From Acidobacteriaceae bacterium (GTDB lineage Bacteria; Acidobacteriota; Terriglobia; Terriglobales; Acidobacteriaceae), in assembly GCA_003140705.1 (NCBI GenBank), contig PLKU01000547.1, positions 17,453 to 41,634 of the forward strand: a stretch of 24,182 nucleotides of DNA. Direction: 5' to 3'. The notes under the pieces were generated by a model. That model was not told the DNA's origin. It searched no databases and worked only from the letters and a program-made list of their open reading frames with translations. Shown here one piece after another: positions 21,289 to 24,182 of the stretch (positions within the stretch are counted from its first letter, which is position 1; each line of letters opens with the position of its first letter). Position numbers and translations under genes: made by a program.

Positions 21289-24096
21289 ATGCAGGACCAG
21301 CCCGAAGTGACTCCGACAGAAAAAGGGCGGCCTGCGCAGGCGGGAGGGGGCGGCTTGGCCAAAAACAAGGGCATGGCCAAAAACTGGCCTACCCTGGCGG
21401 GATTGACCTTCGGGTTGGTCGCAGGCGCTATTTCCGTGCGCTCCACGGGCGGACCACGGTTCGATGGGCTGTTGATCTTCGCTGCGGGAGCCGCCGGCAT
21501 TGTTGTCGCTCTCCTCGCAATTCGCCTCTTACTCAGCAATTCTCCTTCTACCCCTGAGCCAGTTGCAGTGCCTGTCCCAGGAAGGAAGACGGGCCCGCTT
21601 CAGGACGTAGTCGACTCCGCCGGCCCTGCCATTGTGGCCATCAGTTCCGATGGCCGCCTGACCCACGTCAATCCTTCCGCGGAACGGCTGCTGGGTTATC
21701 ACGCTCACGAGTTGATGAAGGAGTGGACGACAGTAGAGATTCTGGCTCCCGGCGAGGGGGCACGCCTGGTTGCGGAGATTGAAAAACTCTGCGGCGTTCC
21801 CAGGTCTGCGGCACCCACTCCTGCCGGCCGCATGGCGGCATACTTGAACTGCGTGCGCAGCCTGCCTCCAAGCCAGGTACCCAGCTTCGACGCGCGCTTG
21901 CGCCACAAAAATGGAACATTGCTTCCGGTCACGCTTCACATCTCCGCGCTGCGCAATGCCGCAGGGGAGTCGACAGGCCTGGTAGCCGTTGCCCTGGATC
22001 AGAGCGCGACCGTTCGCCAGGAGCTTGAGCATCGAGAATCACAAGAACGGTTCCGCGACCTGTTTGAAAGCTCCAGCGAGATGATTGCAACGCTTAGTCC
22101 GACAGGAAAATTCCTTTATGCCAATCCCGCCTGGAAGCAGTGCTTTGGCAAGGACAATACGACGCTCCTCGATCTCCCATCGTTTGAATACGTCTTTGCG
22201 CCTTCGACTCGCAGCGACGCCGGCGCTCTGTTTCGGCAGGCATTGGATGGCGACGTCGTGGATCGCGCACCCCTGCGCCACCATACGCCCGATGGCCGCC
22301 TGTTGGAACTGGAGCTGAGCCTGAGCCAGCGGCAAGAGGCGGGCAGCCCCCTTGCGGTGCGTTGCCTTCTGCGCGACGTAACCCAGCAAAGGCAGCGCGA
22401 ACATCGCCTGGCTCTGCAGCTCCGCGTGAGCCAGATCGTAGGAGAGAACGCTTCCCCAGGTGTTGCTTCCACGCGCATTCTTGAGGCCCTCTGCGTGTCT
22501 CAATGTTGGGACATGGCCATCAATTGGGTGGTCGACGACGACGGCAACCGATTGGAATTCTCCTCCGCATGGGGCGCTCCTGGAAAGCACGCACAGATTC
22601 TGATTCAGGAGAGCATGGGGCTGACGCTGGCCTCTGGTGCCGACCTGCCGGGCCGCGCCTGGAAGGACAGCCGGCCTGTTTGGATTGCCGACCTGGCGAC
22701 CATGCCGTTCAGCCAGCGCATCACGACCGCCTTGCACCATGAGATGGTTTCCGGCTGGGCAGTGCCCGTCCGCGTGGGAAACAAGGTGCTGGCCGTTTTG
22801 GAATTCTATTGCCATTTCTGTCTTCGCCAGGATCCCGAGGCGTTGGCCGCCGTCGAGACCGTCGCCGTTTCGCTGGGACAGATCCTGGCTCGCTCTCACG
22901 AGCACGGACGGGCCGAGGGCCTCTATCGCCAACAGGAGATTTTGCTCGATTCAGTTGCTGACGGCATCTGCGGCGTAGACCGCCATGGCCTGGTCAGCTT
23001 TGCCAACCCCGCCGCCGCCCGCCTGCTCGGCGCCCCCACGGGAAGCCTGACCGGAAAGTCAGTCCATGAACTGCTGCACGGCTCGGCGGACGCCCTTAAA
23101 CGCTGCAAAGAAGATTGTGCCCTTCTTCGCGCTACTTTTGACCACAAGGCCGCGTCTGGTGAGGACACCATCTTCCGCGTCGGCGGCTCGTCCTTCCCCG
23201 CCGAGTACACTCTCACCCCAATCCTCGAGCAGGGTCGCCTCTCCGGATCCGTACTCAGCTTCCGCGACATCAGCCAGCGCTTCGCTCTTGACCGTTTGAA
23301 GGATGAATTCATCTCCACCGTTAGCCACGAATTGCGCACACCGCTCACCTCTATCCGCGGTGCATTGGGCTTGCTCTCCTCGGGAATTCTGGGTGTGATG
23401 AACGACAAAGCCGCCAACCTGCTCCGCATCGCCAGCACCAACTCTGACCGTCTGGTCCGGCTGATCAACGATATTCTCGACCTGGAACGAATTCAGAGCG
23501 GCCGTGAACCACTTGCGTTCCGCAACGTGAAACTGGCTGAGATAGTCCACCAGGCCATTGATGGAATGGCTCCAGTGGCCGAAGCCGCTGGCGTCCAATT
23601 GATCCACGACACCACGCAGGTTGAGATCGCCGCCGACCCCGACCGCTTGCTCCAGGTGCTCACCAACCTGCTCTCCAACGCCGTCAAGTTCTCTCCTCCA
23701 AGCTCAACCATCTCCGTGATGCTGCGCCCCGGCGGGAGCGGCGTAGTCCTCTCGGTTATTGACCAGGGCCGCGGCATTCCCGCAGACAAGCTCGAAGCCG
23801 TCTTCGGCCGGTTCCAGCAGGTGGATGCTTCAGATTCTCGCCAGAAAGGCGGAAGCGGCCTTGGCCTCGCCATCTGCCGCACAATTGTGCTGCAACACGC
23901 CGGGCGGATCTGGGCCGAGCGTAATCCAGTAAGAGGCACCACCTTCCGCGTCTTCCTGCCCTACAAGCCAGATTTGGCTGAAGCTGCGACCGTGGAAAAC
24001 AATGAGCCTGAGAAAGGCGGGGGCATGCCCGGCGCCAATGGAGCCGGGCAACAGCCGGCCCCTGCCAACTGGCCCACGCCACCGCCCAGCGCCTGA
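21289..24096 (+). CDS. Membrane sensor histidine kinase with PAS-PAS-GAF-PAS-HisKA-HATPase
   Basis: Sensor kinase of 935 residues that should autophosphorylate on His and pass phosphate to a response regulator. Two short hydrophobic segments (about 33-50 and 59-82) anchor it with almost no periplasmic loop, so sensing is likely cytoplasmic. Then come PAS domains at about 103-240 and 253-370, a GAF domain at about 370-540, a third PAS at about 547-660, and HisKA with H680 in STVSHELRTPL. The HATPase has the N box NLLSNAVKFS (about 793-802), G1 DQGRGIP (about 825) and G2 GSGLGLAIC (about 855). The final 45 residues are Gly/Pro/Ala-rich. No receiver domain is attached and no regulator gene is visible. 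The ATG at 21289 follows GGGGG; an in-frame ATG at 21253 would add 12 residues. Confidence 0.93.
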   Translation: MQDQPEVTPTEKGRPAQAGGGGLAKNKGMAKNWPTLAGLTFGLVAGAISVRSTGGPRFDGLLIFAAGAAGIVVALLAIRLLLSNSPSTPEPVAVPVPGRKTGPLQDVVDSAGPAIVAISSDGRLTHVNPSAERLLGYHAHELMKEWTTVEILAPGEGARLVAEIEKLCGVPRSAAPTPAGRMAAYLNCVRSLPPSQVPSFDARLRHKNGTLLPVTLHISALRNAAGESTGLVAVALDQSATVRQELEHRESQERFRDLFESSSEMIATLSPTGKFLYANPAWKQCFGKDNTTLLDLPSFEYVFAPSTRSDAGALFRQALDGDVVDRAPLRHHTPDGRLLELELSLSQRQEAGSPLAVRCLLRDVTQQRQREHRLALQLRVSQIVGENASPGVASTRILEALCVSQCWDMAINWVVDDDGNRLEFSSAWGAPGKHAQILIQESMGLTLASGADLPGRAWKDSRPVWIADLATMPFSQRITTALHHEMVSGWAVPVRVGNKVLAVLEFYCHFCLRQDPEALAAVETVAVSLGQILARSHEHGRAEGLYRQQEILLDSVADGICGVDRHGLVSFANPAAARLLGAPTGSLTGKSVHELLHGSADALKRCKEDCALLRATFDHKAASGEDTIFRVGGSSFPAEYTLTPILEQGRLSGSVLSFRDISQRFALDRLKDEFISTVSHELRTPLTSIRGALGLLSSGILGVMNDKAANLLRIASTNSDRLVRLINDILDLERIQSGREPLAFRNVKLAEIVHQAIDGMAPVAEAAGVQLIHDTTQVEIAADPDRLLQVLTNLLSNAVKFSPPSSTISVMLRPGGSGVVLSVIDQGRGIPADKLEAVFGRFQQVDASDSRQKGGSGLGLAICRTIVLQHAGRIWAERNPVRGTTFRVFLPYKPDLAEAATVENNEPEKGGGMPGANGAGQQPAPANWPTPPPSA

Positions 24097-24182
24097 CCAC
24101 AACCGCTGCCGGAACCTGAAAACCACCCGTCTGTTGCTGAAAAGGTTGCCTGCAGCACGCGTCCTTCGCCGCGCCCATCGAC
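24097..24182. other. Right-edge noncoding end
   Basis: The last 86 bases after the histidine kinase stop show no start codon with a ribosome binding site and no recognisable protein. A response regulator may lie beyond the edge, but nothing in the window shows it. Confidence 0.3.

Overview
The window looks like ordinary chromosomal DNA from an Acidobacteriota member, probably class Terriglobia. It is GC-rich and densely coding, and it carries a TIGR03435-family protein, a family best known from soil acidobacteria. It also has DUF2277, a PQ-loop/SemiSWEET protein and a large PAS/GAF histidine kinase, all common in that phylum. No rRNA, tRNA, CRISPR array, insertion sequence or prophage was seen. 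The lineage is an inference from gene content.

Layout. Positions 1-58 hold the tail of an upstream gene. A class A penicillin-binding protein of PBP1B type follows (107-2482, +). Converging on it is a two-gene DNA-repair unit on the minus strand: lhr helicase (8248-3365) followed 3 nt later by a Nei-type DNA glycosylase (3361-2504). Diverging from lhr is a single-chain lipid enzyme with acyl-activating, acyl-carrier and PlsC acyltransferase domains (8445-11174, +). A TIGR03435 secreted protein lies opposite (12226-11348, -).

From 12375 to 19259 the plus strand carries a nucleoside-salvage neighbourhood: cytidine deaminase, pyrimidine-nucleoside phosphorylase, NupC-type nucleoside transporter, an ankyrin protein, a broken AAA ATPase, then purine-nucleoside phosphorylase and uridine kinase. 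A short minus-strand pair (DUF2277 then SemiSWEET) interrupts it. A DUF2062 membrane protein (+), an exported S1/P1 nuclease (-) and a membrane histidine kinase (+) complete the window. Together the exported nuclease, transporter, deaminase, phosphorylases and kinase could form a route from outside nucleic acid to salvaged bases, pentose phosphates and UMP/CMP; that joint role is inference.

Most unusual points: a predicted ATPase broken by two separate one-base deletions that together restore an exact 184-residue frame; a 7-bp-periodic AGC-phased repeat with a long imperfect hairpin between the phosphorylase and the transporter; the AMP-ligase/ACP/PlsC fusion, whose order is the reverse of E. 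coli Aas; three TTG starts supported by ribosome binding sites or gene overlap; and a terminator-like hairpin in the leader of the histidine kinase. I did not find a convincing wholly new biological system.
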